A stretch of DNA of 64,000 nucleotides. It comes from Shimia aestuarii. Its GTDB lineage: Bacteria > Pseudomonadota > Alphaproteobacteria > Rhodobacterales > Rhodobacteraceae. A program made the position numbers and the translations under genes. Below are positions 18,567-27,139 of the stretch, in pieces; position 1 is the stretch's first letter, and every line of letters starts with the position of its first letter. The notes beneath the pieces were generated by a model. The model was not told the origin of the DNA. It made no database searches and saw only the letters and a program-made list of their open reading frames with translations. Where the stretch lies: NCBI RefSeq assembly GCF_900114635.1, contig NZ_FOTQ01000005.1, positions 1 to 64,000 on the forward strand, given 5' to 3'.

Positions 18567-19387
18567 GCAACGGCGAATATGGCGACCGGGGCAACAAGGA
18601 CGCCTCGATCACGAATGCCAAGGGCGGCGGCGAGTTGCGCCCCTCTGTTGGCACGGGCAAGGAAATGCACACCCAAAACGCATTCCTGATCGGCGACAGC
18701 ATGACCGGCGGCTATGGCAAGAATGGCCCGGACATCCTGCATGACTGCACCGTTTCCGTTGATCCCGGCGAAATCGCGGTGATTGTTGGCCCGAACGGCG
18801 CCGGCAAATCCACCGCAATGAAAGCTGTCTTCGGCATGCTGGACCTGCGTCAGGGGTCGGTGCGGCTTGATGGCGAAGACATCACCAACCTCTCGCCGCA
18901 GGACCGCGTGGTCAAGGGTATGGGCTTTGTGCCGCAGACCAACAACATCTTTGGCTCGATGACGGTGGAAGAGAACCTTGAAATGGGCGCCTTCATCCGG
19001 CGCGACGATTTCACGGAAACCATGGAACAGGTCTATGACCTATTCCCGATCCTGCACGAAAAACGCCACCAAGCAGCCGGGGAACTCTCCGGCGGTCAGC
19101 GTCAGCAGGTCGCCGTGGGCCGCGCGCTGATGACCAAACCCAAAGTGCTGATGCTCGATGAACCCACGGCGGGCGTGTCGCCAATCGTCATGGACGAACT
19201 CTTTGACCGCATCATCGAAGTCTCGCGCACCGGCATCCCGATCCTGATGGTGGAACAGAACGCCCGCCAGGCGCTCGAAATTGCCGACAAGGGCTATGTC
19301 CTTGTACAGGGTGCCAATGCCTATTCGGGTACGGGCAAAGACCTTCTGGCGGACGAAGAAGTCCGCAAATCGTTCCTGGGGGGCTGA
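18563..19387 (+). CDS. Branched-chain amino-acid type ABC transporter ATPase (LivF-like)
   Basis: This second ATPase has Walker A GPNGAGKST, signature LSGGQRQQVAVGRALM and Walker B VLMLDEPTAG. It differs from standard LivF (about 235 aa) by an N-terminal extension of about 40 polar residues before FLIGDSMTGGYG, giving 274 aa. That extension has no domain I recognise, and an internal ATG (MHTQNAF) could also be used. The start overlaps the previous gene by four bases, which supports the long form. Confidence 0.92.
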   Translation: MSNGEYGDRGNKDASITNAKGGGELRPSVGTGKEMHTQNAFLIGDSMTGGYGKNGPDILHDCTVSVDPGEIAVIVGPNGAGKSTAMKAVFGMLDLRQGSVRLDGEDITNLSPQDRVVKGMGFVPQTNNIFGSMTVEENLEMGAFIRRDDFTETMEQVYDLFPILHEKRHQAAGELSGGQRQQVAVGRALMTKPKVLMLDEPTAGVSPIVMDELFDRIIEVSRTGIPILMVEQNARQALEIADKGYVLVQGANAYSGTGKDLLADEEVRKSFLGG

Positions 19388-19390
19388 CAA

Positions 19391-20401
19391 ATGGACTTCC
19401 TCAACGCCATCGTGGCGCTTTCCAACTTCGTGATCATCCCCGCGGTCGCCTATGGCAGCCAGCTGGCGCTGGGCGCTCTGGGGGTCACACTGATCTATGG
19501 CATCCTGCGGTTCTCGAACTTTGCCCATGGCGACACCATGGCCTTTGGCGCGATGATCGCCGTTCTGGTGACTTGGTGGTTCCAGTCGATGGGCGTGAGC
19601 TTTGGCCCCCTGCCCACGGCGCTACTGGCCCTGCCCATTGCCATTCTTGGCACCATGGCACTTGTCCTGTTCACGGACCGGGTCGTCTATCGCTTCTACC
19701 GCGAACAAAAGGCCAAGCCGGTGATCCTCGTCATCGTGTCCATGGGCGTCATGTTCATCATGAACGGACTCGTGCGCTTTATCATCGGCCCCAATGACCA
19801 GAAATTCGCCGATGGCGAGCGCTTCATCATCTCGGTCCGCGAATTCAAGGCCATGACCGGGCTGCGTGAGGGGCTGGCCATCAAGACGACACAGGGCATC
19901 ACCGTGGTCGTCGCGGTGATCTGCGTTGCGCTGCTGTTCTGGTTCCTGAACCGAACCCGCACTGGTAAATCGATGCGCGCCTATTCCGATAACGAGGATC
20001 TGGCCCTGCTGTCAGGCATCAACCCCGAGCGTGTCGTCATGTACACGTGGCTGATCGTGGCCGCGCTGGCCACCACGGCGGGTGTGCTCTATGGGCTCGA
20101 CAAGACGTTCAAACCCTTCGTCTATTTCCAGCTTCTACTGCCGATCTTTGCCAGCGCCATCGTGGGCGGACTCGGCAGCCCGCTTGGCGCGATCGCCGGC
20201 GGCTTCGTGATTGCCTTTTCCGAGGTCACAATCACCTATGCGTGGAAAAAGGTGCTGGTCTACCTGATGCCCGAGAGCCTCGAGCCTTCCGGCCTCGTGC
20301 AACTGCTGAGCACGGATTACAAGTTCGCGGTCAGCTTCGTAATCCTGATCGTGGTGCTGCTCTTCAAGCCCACCGGCCTGTTCAAGGGGAAATCGGTATG
20401 A
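19391..20401 (+). CDS. Branched-chain amino-acid type ABC transporter permease (LivH-like)
   Basis: LivH-type inner-membrane permease with about eight helices. The N-terminal segment has ALGVTLIYGILRFSNFAHGD, the standard LivH signature, and the C-terminal half has FASAIVGGLGSPLGAIAGGF. The length of 336 aa is slightly above E. coli LivH. It starts three bases after the LivF stop and its stop overlaps the next start (ATGA). It forms the heterodimeric channel with the LivM-like protein. Confidence 0.94.
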   Translation: MDFLNAIVALSNFVIIPAVAYGSQLALGALGVTLIYGILRFSNFAHGDTMAFGAMIAVLVTWWFQSMGVSFGPLPTALLALPIAILGTMALVLFTDRVVYRFYREQKAKPVILVIVSMGVMFIMNGLVRFIIGPNDQKFADGERFIISVREFKAMTGLREGLAIKTTQGITVVVAVICVALLFWFLNRTRTGKSMRAYSDNEDLALLSGINPERVVMYTWLIVAALATTAGVLYGLDKTFKPFVYFQLLLPIFASAIVGGLGSPLGAIAGGFVIAFSEVTITYAWKKVLVYLMPESLEPSGLVQLLSTDYKFAVSFVILIVVLLFKPTGLFKGKSV

Positions 20402-21702
20402 GCGATACAGTGAAAAACACCGCGCTGTTTGCGATCATTGGCGTGCTGATCCTGATCACCGGGATCATGCAAAGCTGGAACTCGGCCCTGTTGATCCTCA
20501 ACATGGGGCTGATCTCGGCCATCATGGCGCTGGGGGTGAACCTGCAATGGGGCTTTGCGGGCCTGTTCAATGTTGGTGTGATGGGCTTTGTTGCGCTCGG
20601 CGGTCTGGCCGTCGTCCTCACCTCGGTTGACCCGGTGGGCGAGGCCTGGGCGGCAGGTGGCACGCGCGTGGTCATCGGACTGCTGGCCGGCGCGGGCACA
20701 ATCGTTGCCGCCGTCATGGCCTATCAGAACCTCGCGCCGGGGCGACTGCGCAGTATTGTCATGATTGGCATCCTGCTGGGCGGCTTCTTCATCTACCGCG
20801 CGATCTTCGATCCCGGTGTCGCCGCTGTTGAAGCGATCGACCCGGCGGCCACGGGCTTTCTTGGCGGGCTTGGCCTGCCGGTGCTTCTGGCCTGGCCTGT
20901 GGGCGGTTTGCTCGCGGCAGGCGGTGCCTGGCTGATCGGCAAGACGGCGCTCGGCCTGCGCTCGGACTATCTTGCGATTGCCACGCTGGGGATTGCGGAA
21001 ATCATCATTGCCGTGATGAAGAACGAAGACTGGCTGGCGCGCGGCGTGAAGAACGTTGTCGGCCTGCCACGGCCCCTGCCCTACGAAATCGACCTTCAGC
21101 AATCAGCCACGTTTGTCGAGCGGGCACAGGGTCTGGGTCTGGATCCCGTCACCGCCTCGACCCTCTATGTGAAACTGGGCTATTCGGTGCTGTTCTCCAT
21201 TGTGCTGCTGGTTATCTTCCTGATGGCGCAGGCCGCGCTGAAATCACCCTGGGGGCGGATGATGCGCGCCATCCGCGACAACGAGGTCGCCGCCGAAGCC
21301 ATGGGTAAGGACGTCACCCGCCGCCATCTGCATATCTTCGTGCTTGGCTCCGCAGTCTGCGGGATCGCCGGGGCGATGATGACCACCCTTGATGGTCAGC
21401 TCACGCCGGGCACCTACCAGCCTCTGCGCTATACCTTCCTCATCTGGGTAATGGTGATCGTCGGCGGCTCGGGCAACAATCTGGGCGCGGTTCTGGGCGG
21501 CTTCCTGATCTGGTTCCTCTGGGTGCAGGTCGAACCGATCGGACTTTGGCTGATGCAGCTGATCACGAGCGGCATGGCCGAGGACTCGGGCCTGCGGCAG
21601 CACCTGATCGACAGTGCGGCCCATATGCGGCTCCTGACCATGGGGGTGATCCTCCTGCTGGTCCTGCGGTTCAGCCCGCGCGGCCTCATCCCCGAGCGCT
21701 AA
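20398..21702 (+). CDS. Branched-chain amino-acid type ABC transporter permease (LivM-like)
   Basis: LivM-type permease of 434 aa and about ten membrane helices. The family signature GVNLQWGFAGLFNVG lies near residue 45 and the C-terminal segment VIVGGSGNNLGAVLGGFL near residue 355. The cytosolic ATPase contact is RMMRAIRDNEVAAEAMGKDVT. The start at 20398 overlaps the LivH stop by four bases; a longer frame that begins inside livH is a shadow. The operon ends with a strong terminator. Confidence 0.94.
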   Translation: MSDTVKNTALFAIIGVLILITGIMQSWNSALLILNMGLISAIMALGVNLQWGFAGLFNVGVMGFVALGGLAVVLTSVDPVGEAWAAGGTRVVIGLLAGAGTIVAAVMAYQNLAPGRLRSIVMIGILLGGFFIYRAIFDPGVAAVEAIDPAATGFLGGLGLPVLLAWPVGGLLAAGGAWLIGKTALGLRSDYLAIATLGIAEIIIAVMKNEDWLARGVKNVVGLPRPLPYEIDLQQSATFVERAQGLGLDPVTASTLYVKLGYSVLFSIVLLVIFLMAQAALKSPWGRMMRAIRDNEVAAEAMGKDVTRRHLHIFVLGSAVCGIAGAMMTTLDGQLTPGTYQPLRYTFLIWVMVIVGGSGNNLGAVLGGFLIWFLWVQVEPIGLWLMQLITSGMAEDSGLRQHLIDSAAHMRLLTMGVILLLVLRFSPRGLIPER

Positions 21703-21711
21703 GAAAATCAA

Positions 21712-21747
21712 AAGGGCGCCCCACAAACCGGGCGCCCTTCTTCCTTT
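21712..21747 (+). terminator. Rho-independent terminator of the transporter operon
   Basis: A 10-bp stem (AAGGGCGCCC against GGGCGCCCTT) with an 8-base loop and a T/C-rich tail follows the LivM-like stop. A further small hairpin (GTCTCAG/CTGAGAC) lies between it and the convergent HerA-like gene. Confidence 0.85.
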
Positions 21748-21856
21748 TGCCAGAAAATATCCCGGGGAGTCTCAGCTTGCTGAGACGGGGCAGCGCCCCA
21801 TCCCGCGCGCCCCTTGGGCGTGCATATCCTGTGCGCCTGTAAGGCGCTCCAATGGA

Positions 21857-23404
21857 TCACCGTCCCTTGAACAACCCGCCCAGGATGCCGCGCACGATAC
21901 GCCGTCCCGTGGTGCCGGAGAGTTCCTTGACCACCATCTTGGTCAACGCTTCGCCGTATGTATCATCCGCCCGCACCCGCAAAGTCCGCGACGATGACCG
22001 GCTTACCCGCTTGCCCGAGTATCGCCGTGCCGCGTTGAATTCGCGATGGGCCGCGTCCATCTCCTCTTCCCGCGCCTCTGCCTTCTCGGCTTCCGCTGCC
22101 GCCTTGTCGGCTCGTTCGCGCAGGATTTCGTAGGCGGATCTGCGATCCACCAGCTTTTCGTATTTGCCCGACACCGGCGAGCAGTCGATCGCCTGTTTTC
22201 GCGTGTTCACGTCAAGCGGGCCCAGCTGCGATGAGGGCGGGCGGACAAGGGTCCGTTCCACAATGCCGGGCACGCCTTTCTTCATCAGCATCGACGTGAC
22301 TGCCTCCCCGACACCGACCTCGCGGATCGCTTCCTCGGTTTCGAAACACGGGTTGTCCCGATAGGTCTCGGCAGCCGCACGCAGCGCCTGCCGGTCCCGC
22401 GCCGTGAACGCGCGCAGCGCATGCTGCACCCGGTTGCCGAGCTGACCGAGAATATCTTCGGGAATGTCGTCCGGGTTCTGGGTGACGAAATACACGCCCA
22501 CCCCCTTGGAGCGGATGAGCCGTGCCACCTGTTCAACCTTGTCGACCAGCGCCTTGGGTGCATCTTCAAACAGCAGGTGCGCCTCGTCAAAGAAGAAGAC
22601 AAGCTTGGGTTTGTCGGGGTCACCGACCTCAGGCAGTTCTTCGAAGAGCTCTGACAAAAGCCATAACAGGAAGGTCGCATAGAGCCGAGGCGACCCCATC
22701 AGCTTGTCCGCCGCCAGGATGTTGATCCGACCCCGTCCATCAAGGTCGGTCCGCATGATGTCGCCAAGGTCCAGCGCCGGTTCGCCAAAAAGCTTGGCGC
22801 CACCCTGGTTTTCCAGAACCAGAAGACGGCGCTGGATGGCGCCGATCGAGTTGACCGACACATTTCCATAGCGAAGCGCCAGCTCTGCCCGGTTCTCACC
22901 AACCCAGACCAGCAGGGCCTGCAAATCCTTGAGGTCGAGAAGCGGCAGCCCCTGTTCATCGGCAAGACGGAACGCAATGTTCAGAATACCTTCCTGCGCC
23001 TCTGTGAGTTCCATCAACCGCGCAAGAAGAAGCGGTCCCATCTCGGCCACCGTGGTGCGCACCGGATGCCCCTGTTCCCCGAAAAGATCCCAGAAGGTGA
23101 CCGGGAATGCCTCATACACATAGTCGTCAAAGCCGATCTTGACGGCGCGTTCCTGAAAGGCGGTATGCAGCTTGAAATCTTCCCGACCGGCCGCGGCCAG
23201 CCCCGAGAGATCGCCCTTCACATCGGACAGGAACACCGGCACCCCAGCCGCAGAAAAACCTTCTGCCAGTATCTGCAGTGTCACGGTCTTACCGGTGCCC
23301 GTGGCGCCCGCAATCAAACCGTGCCGGTTGGCATACTTGAGCGTAAGTCCCTGTTTTTCAGCATAGTTTTCGCCGCCACCCCCAACGAAGATCTTTCCGT
23401 CCAT
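21857..23404 (-). CDS. HerA-like ATPase (DUF853/YjgR family)
   Basis: This 515-aa protein belongs to the DUF853 group of HerA/FtsK-type ATPases. The N-terminus has FVGGGG followed by [16 protein letters not shown] (Walker A near residue 33) and [14 protein letters not shown]. The Walker B region is [13 protein letters not shown] and a sensor region [15 protein letters not shown] follows. The C-terminus is rich in Ala/Glu/Lys and basic residues ([17 protein letters not shown]). The cellular role of this family is poorly defined; it may act on DNA or protein complexes. I chose ATG 23404 over GTG 23410 by its spacing from GAGGA. Confidence 0.88.
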   Translation of the reverse strand: MDGKIFVGGGGENYAEKQGLTLKYANRHGLIAGATGTGKTVTLQILAEGFSAAGVPVFLSDVKGDLSGLAAAGREDFKLHTAFQERAVKIGFDDYVYEAFPVTFWDLFGEQGHPVRTTVAEMGPLLLARLMELTEAQEGILNIAFRLADEQGLPLLDLKDLQALLVWVGENRAELALRYGNVSVNSIGAIQRRLLVLENQGGAKLFGEPALDLGDIMRTDLDGRGRINILAADKLMGSPRLYATFLLWLLSELFEELPEVGDPDKPKLVFFFDEAHLLFEDAPKALVDKVEQVARLIRSKGVGVYFVTQNPDDIPEDILGQLGNRVQHALRAFTARDRQALRAAAETYRDNPCFETEEAIREVGVGEAVTSMLMKKGVPGIVERTLVRPPSSQLGPLDVNTRKQAIDCSPVSGKYEKLVDRRSAYEILRERADKAAAEAEKAEAREEEMDAAHREFNAARRYSGKRVSRSSSRTLRVRADDTYGEALTKMVVKELSGTTGRRIVRGILGGLFKGR

Positions 23405-23425
23405 CGCCACCAGTCCTCACGTCAA

Positions 23426-23453
23426 TTGCATCGTCACGCATTCAAAATACATT
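23426..23453 (+). promoter_or_regulatory. Candidate sigma-70 promoter for small RNA 1
   Basis: TTGCAT at 23426-23431 and TACATT at 23448-23453 are separated by 16 bp. They point away from the HerA-like gene and towards a structured, non-coding stretch that ends in a terminator. Confidence 0.45.
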
Positions 23454-23459
23454 CTTAAC

Positions 23460-23563
23460 CATTCTCTGCCAGCCTGTTCTGCATTCCGGGACCATGTCTT
23501 CCATGTTCTGGAATGACTTCCTCCCTGTCAGACTGGGCCGTGCCAAGGGCATGGCCGTTTTTT
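23460..23563 (+). ncRNA. Candidate small RNA 1
   Basis: This roughly 100-nt stretch has no convincing reading frame. It starts just after a promoter-like sequence. It folds into a first hairpin (23483-23514, ATTCC...GGAAT around CATG-TCTTC-CATG), then a pyrimidine-rich linker with CTTCCTCCC (complementary to ribosome binding sites) and then a Rho-independent terminator (23536-23563, 9-bp stem with one G-U pair, loop AAG, six Ts). That order is the usual plan of a trans-acting small RNA. No gene ends upstream on this strand, so the terminator is otherwise unexplained. Confidence 0.55.
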
Positions 23564-23596
23564 CGTGGAAAATCAGGAAGGAACACAGTTTTCCGG

Positions 23597-23625
23597 TTGA
23601 CGCTCTCCGTGATTCTGCGTAGCTA
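23597..23625 (+). promoter_or_regulatory. Candidate sigma-70 promoter for small RNA 2
   Basis: TTGACG at 23597-23602 and TAGCTA at 23620-23625 have the ideal 17-bp spacing, the best sigma-70 match I see in this part of the window. The expected start is near 23632. Confidence 0.55.
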
Positions 23626-23631
23626 TTCGTC

Positions 23632-23698
23632 AATGAATAAGTCGGCCAGTCCGACGGGGAGTGAAAATACCGGAAAAGGGGCCCTCGGGCCCCTTTTT
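23632..23698 (+). ncRNA. Candidate small RNA 2
   Basis: About 70 nt between a good promoter and a very strong terminator (23674-23698, stem AAAAGGGGCCC/GGGCCCCTTTT plus Ts). A small internal hairpin (GTCGG-CCAGT-CCGAC) lies before the terminator. A reading frame that opens with ATG at 23634 runs straight through the terminator into ialB in another frame, so I treat it as non-coding. A short attenuated leader for ialB is an alternative reading. Confidence 0.5.
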
Positions 23699-23832
23699 CA
23701 TTGGCTCGTAATGGCTGGCACCTGCGCGCGGAAAACCGCCAGAACGCCATACAATACCCCAGGCTTTACCCTGACATTCGCATCCGGGCGTGCTAAGCGA
23801 AGACAGATTCAATCAACCACACGGGAATCCTC

Positions 23833-24426
23833 ATGCCCAAGCTCAAACTTCTTCTCGGTGCCGCCGCAATCTCTCTTCTGGCTGCCCCCGTTCTGGCTCA
23901 GGGCGTCGGCTCGTTGTCCGATGGCTCGCTTGCCATGGGACAGAAAGTCGAAGCCGCGCCGGCACCGTCGGATGCCGAAGACATCACTGTGGAGCAGATC
24001 GGCGACTGGTCGCTGCAATGCGCGAAATCCGGCCCGGAACCCCGCCCCTGCCGCATGTATCAGTTGCTCAAGGACAACGCCGGCAATGCCGTGGCCGAGG
24101 TGACGCTTTACAAGCTCAAGACACCCGCTGGTGAAGCGATTGGTGGGGGCACCTTTGTTGTGCCGCTTGAAACCCTGCTGACGGGGCAGCTCACCGTGGC
24201 GGTCGATGGCGAAAATGCCAAACGCTACCCTTATGCATTCTGCAACCCGGTCGGCTGTTTTGCCCGCATCGGCCTGACACAGGAAGATGTCGATGCATTC
24301 AAGTCGGGAAGTGTTGCCAAGATTGCCATCGTCCCAGCCGCCGCGCCAGCGCAGGTCGTGACCGTGAACATGTCGCTGAACGGCTTCACCAAGACCTATG
24401 ACAGCGCGAACCCGGTGCAGGAATAA
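23833..24426 (+). CDS. Invasion-associated locus B (IalB) family protein
   Basis: This is a secreted 197-aa protein of the IalB family, named for a Bartonella invasion protein but widespread in free-living alphaproteobacteria, where its role is unclear. The signal peptide (residues 1-22) ends VLA before QGVGS. The IalB core begins with IGDWSLQCAKSG and has the paired cysteines around PRPCRMYQ and FCNPVGCFARIGL that form family disulfides. It stands alone between the candidate small RNAs and a terminator. Confidence 0.88.
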   Translation: MPKLKLLLGAAAISLLAAPVLAQGVGSLSDGSLAMGQKVEAAPAPSDAEDITVEQIGDWSLQCAKSGPEPRPCRMYQLLKDNAGNAVAEVTLYKLKTPAGEAIGGGTFVVPLETLLTGQLTVAVDGENAKRYPYAFCNPVGCFARIGLTQEDVDAFKSGSVAKIAIVPAAAPAQVVTVNMSLNGFTKTYDSANPVQE

Positions 24427-24453
24427 CTTGCCCAAGGCAAATGCCAAAAGCAC

Positions 24454-24483
24454 AAAGGCCGCCCCGGACCGGGCGGCCTTTTC
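24454..24483 (+). terminator. Rho-independent terminator between ialB and the ketosynthase gene
   Basis: An 11-bp stem (AAAGGCCGCCC against GGGCGGCCTTT) with a 6-base loop is followed by TT. It can act on both convergent genes. Confidence 0.85.
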
Positions 24484-24504
24484 ATTTGAAACATTCCAAT
24501 AGCC

Positions 24505-25713
24505 TCAGATCCGGCGCAGCGCCAACACCGCGTTCAGGCCGCCAAAGGCAAAGGCATTGGAGAGCGCAACATCCACATCCGCGTCGCGGGCCTCGTTCGG
24601 CACGACGTCCAGAGCGCATTCAGGATCGGGTTCCTCGTAGCCAATTGTGGGCGCAATCACCCCGTCCCGCACCGCCATGATACAGGCCAGAAGCTCGACA
24701 GCCCCTGTGCCGCCGATCAGATGTCCGTGCATGGACTTGGTCGACGAGATCATCAAACGATCTGCATGCGGTCCGAACACATCGGCCACGGCGCTACATT
24801 CGGTCTTGTCATTGGCGGCTGTCCCGGTGCCATGAGCGTTGATATATCCGACCTCGTCCCGGTTCACCCCAGCATCCTGCAACGCGCCGGAAATGGCCCG
24901 CGCCGCGCCTTGCTTTGAGGGCATCACGATATCCGCCGCATCCGAACTCATCGCGAAGCCGATCACTTCGGCAAGGATTTCGGCGCCGCGTTTGCGGGCG
25001 TGTTCCATCTCTTCGAACACAAACACCCCGGCGCCCTCGCCCTGAACCATACCGTTGCGATTGGCCGAAAACGGGCGGCAAGCGTCCTTGGACATCACGC
25101 GCAGACCTTCCCACGCTTTGACCCCGCCAAAGCACAGCATCGATTCGGCCCCGCCGGTGATCATGACCGGAGCCGTGCCAGACCTGACCATCTGAAACGC
25201 CTGGGCCATGGCGTGATTGGAGCTTGCGCAGGCGGAGGCCACGGTAAAGCTGGGCCCCTTGAGATTGAACTCCATGCTGACATGGCTTGCGGCGGCGTTG
25301 TTCATAAGTTTCGGAACAACAAAGGGATGCACCCGGTTCTTGCCGTCCTCGTAGACTGTGCGGTAATTCTCGTCGAGCGTCTGCATGCCACCGCCCGAGT
25401 TGCCAAGCACGACACCGGACTTGGCGGACAATTCACCGGAAAAACTCAGGCCCGACTGCGCCATGGCTTCGCGCGCGGCCACAAGGGTGAATTGGGTAAA
25501 GCGATCAAACAGCGCCATTTGTTGACGGTTGAAGATATGTTCCCCTTCGAACCCCTTGACCTGAGCCCCGATCTTGACGGCGAGCCGGTCGACGTCGCGC
25601 ATCTCGAGTTCACCAATGCCACAGCGGCCTTCGCGCATGGCTGCAAGCGTTTCGGTCACGTTTTGCCCCAGCGCGTTGATTGTACCCGCCCCGGTGATGA
25701 CGACCCGTTTCAT
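24505..25713 (-). CDS. Beta-ketoacyl-ACP synthase (KAS II/NodE-like)
   Basis: This condensing enzyme extends acyl chains carried on acyl carrier protein. The KAS catalytic triad is present: cysteine in VASACASSNHAM, histidine in NAHGTGTAANDKTE and histidine in STKSMHGHLIGGTGA. From ATG 25713 (MKRVVITGAG) it is 402 aa, the normal size. The ACP gene ends 14 bp upstream and an LpxD-type acyltransferase precedes that, which suggests synthesis of a special acyl chain for lipid A or another envelope lipid rather than bulk fatty acids. Confidence 0.92.
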   Translation of the reverse strand: MKRVVITGAGTINALGQNVTETLAAMREGRCGIGELEMRDVDRLAVKIGAQVKGFEGEHIFNRQQMALFDRFTQFTLVAAREAMAQSGLSFSGELSAKSGVVLGNSGGGMQTLDENYRTVYEDGKNRVHPFVVPKLMNNAAASHVSMEFNLKGPSFTVASACASSNHAMAQAFQMVRSGTAPVMITGGAESMLCFGGVKAWEGLRVMSKDACRPFSANRNGMVQGEGAGVFVFEEMEHARKRGAEILAEVIGFAMSSDAADIVMPSKQGAARAISGALQDAGVNRDEVGYINAHGTGTAANDKTECSAVADVFGPHADRLMISSTKSMHGHLIGGTGAVELLACIMAVRDGVIAPTIGYEEPDPECALDVVPNEARDADVDVALSNAFAFGGLNAVLALRRI

Positions 25714-25726
25714 GCGATATTCCCGT

Positions 25727-25984
25727 TCACGATTGCTCGGCAATCAGTTTTTCGATCCCGGCAATGATGCTGGCCACGGAAGAAATATCAAAATCGCTTT
25801 CCGTGGGTTCATTTGCATTGAACGGTACCGAGATGTCGAACGCTTCTTCGATGGCAAAAATGCTTTCCACAAGACCAAGGCTGTCGATCCCGAGATCTTC
25901 CAGCGTGTTGTCCAGTTTCACGTCCGAAGGTTCCAGCACGGCCTGTTCCGCGATGATTTCGATAACCTTGTCCTTGACGCTCAT
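25727..25984 (-). CDS. Acyl carrier protein (second, envelope-lipid type)
   Basis: This 85-aa acyl carrier protein carries the phosphopantetheine site S35 in LGIDSLGLVESIF. It differs from the housekeeping AcpP in its length and in VPFNANEPTESDF in the second half. It lies 14 bp before the ketosynthase gene and 33 bp after the LpxD-like gene, so its likely job is to carry the acyl chain for that pair. Rhizobial AcpXL, which serves very-long-chain lipid A acylation, is an analogous case but is not the same protein. Confidence 0.9.
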   Translation of the reverse strand: MSVKDKVIEIIAEQAVLEPSDVKLDNTLEDLGIDSLGLVESIFAIEEAFDISVPFNANEPTESDFDISSVASIIAGIEKLIAEQS

Positions 25985-26017
25985 GACGTGTTCCTTTTGC
26001 CCGATCTGCGGCTTGAT

Positions 26018-27109
26018 TTAGTCATTGGACCCGCTTTTTGAAACAGCTTTTTGAAGCGCGGCCACCTGTTTGGCCAACCGCGGCAATCTGCGCAATCCTT
26101 TGTACATATCCAGATGCGTGTCCATCTTGACCGCAGGGTATCCCAGCACGACCTGCCCCGTGGGAACCTTGGTCATGATCTTGGACGCGCCCCCCGCGAT
26201 CACGTTGTCGCCGATCCGGGTATTGTCGGTGATGCCGACCTGTCCGCCAAGGACCACGTTGTTGCCCACGGTGGTCGACCCGGCAATCCCGACCTGTCCG
26301 GCAAACAGGCAGTCATTCCCGACCACCACGTTATGCGCAATATGCACTAGGTTATCGATCTTGGTGCCGTTGCCGATCCGCGTATCCCGAACTGTGCCAT
26401 AGTCGATACATGTGTTGGCGCCGATTTCGACGTCGTCGCCAATGGTCACGGCGCCCAGCGAATGAATACGCGCCCAGCTCTGACTTTTGACCTCTCCCTG
26501 GTCCCCCAGCGTCTCGCGCACTTTCTCGACACCGGATTCTTCCGGCGTCACGAAGGACATGCCATCCGCGCCGATCCGCGCGCCCGGTTGCGCACGAAAC
26601 CGCGCTCCGATCGTGACCCGCGCCCCGACCGAGACATGATCCCGCAGATAGGCATCCGGTCCGATCACGGCGTCCGCGCCGATATGGCAATGCGGGCCGA
26701 TCACGCTCTTGGCACCGATGCGCGCGCGCGGACCGATCACTGCAAAGGGGCATACGGTCACCTCCGCGCCAATAATGGCTGTGGGGTCAATCACCGCGCT
26801 CGGATGGATACCTGCCGGAAAATCCTGGCCGGCGTCCATCATGGCCGTCAGCGCACCCATGGCAAACCGCCCACGCGGCGCAACAATGGCCGCTTCAAGA
26901 CCCAGCGCCTGCCAGTCCGCACCGGGCCAGAGAAGCGCTACGCGCGCCCGCCCCTTGGCAAGACCTTCAACAAATTTCGGATTGGTCAGAAGTGCTAGAT
27001 CGTCCGGACCTGCCATAGCCGGTTCCGACACACGCTCTACAACGATATCCGTCTGCCCAAACGCTTCGGCATCCAAGGCGGATGCGATGTCGCGAACCGT
27101 GTATGCCAT
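26018..27109 (-). CDS. lpxD: UDP-3-O-acylglucosamine N-acyltransferase (LpxD)
   Basis: LpxD adds the N-linked hydroxyacyl chain to UDP-3-O-acyl-glucosamine in lipid A synthesis. The N-terminal uridine-binding domain (residues 1-100) leads into a long left-handed beta-helix of hexapeptide repeats (for example IGAKSVIGPHCHIGADAVIG, shown in full repeats). The catalytic histidine region is NLVHIAHNVVVGNDCLF. From ATG 27109 (MAYTVRDI, after GGGGGA) it is 363 aa. A housekeeping lpxD in the fabZ-lpxA cluster cannot be excluded elsewhere in the genome, so this may be the second copy. Confidence 0.87.
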   Translation of the reverse strand: MAYTVRDIASALDAEAFGQTDIVVERVSEPAMAGPDDLALLTNPKFVEGLAKGRARVALLWPGADWQALGLEAAIVAPRGRFAMGALTAMMDAGQDFPAGIHPSAVIDPTAIIGAEVTVCPFAVIGPRARIGAKSVIGPHCHIGADAVIGPDAYLRDHVSVGARVTIGARFRAQPGARIGADGMSFVTPEESGVEKVRETLGDQGEVKSQSWARIHSLGAVTIGDDVEIGANTCIDYGTVRDTRIGNGTKIDNLVHIAHNVVVGNDCLFAGQVGIAGSTTVGNNVVLGGQVGITDNTRIGDNVIAGGASKIMTKVPTGQVVLGYPAVKMDTHLDMYKGLRRLPRLAKQVAALQKAVSKSGSND

Positions 27110-27139
27110 GCGTCCCCCGGTCATCATTCCGGGGCGTGT

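Noticed and set aside
23634-24103. Reading frame starting with ATG at 23634
   Set aside because: It passes through a very strong terminator and then overlaps ialB in another frame, so the region is better read as a small RNA.
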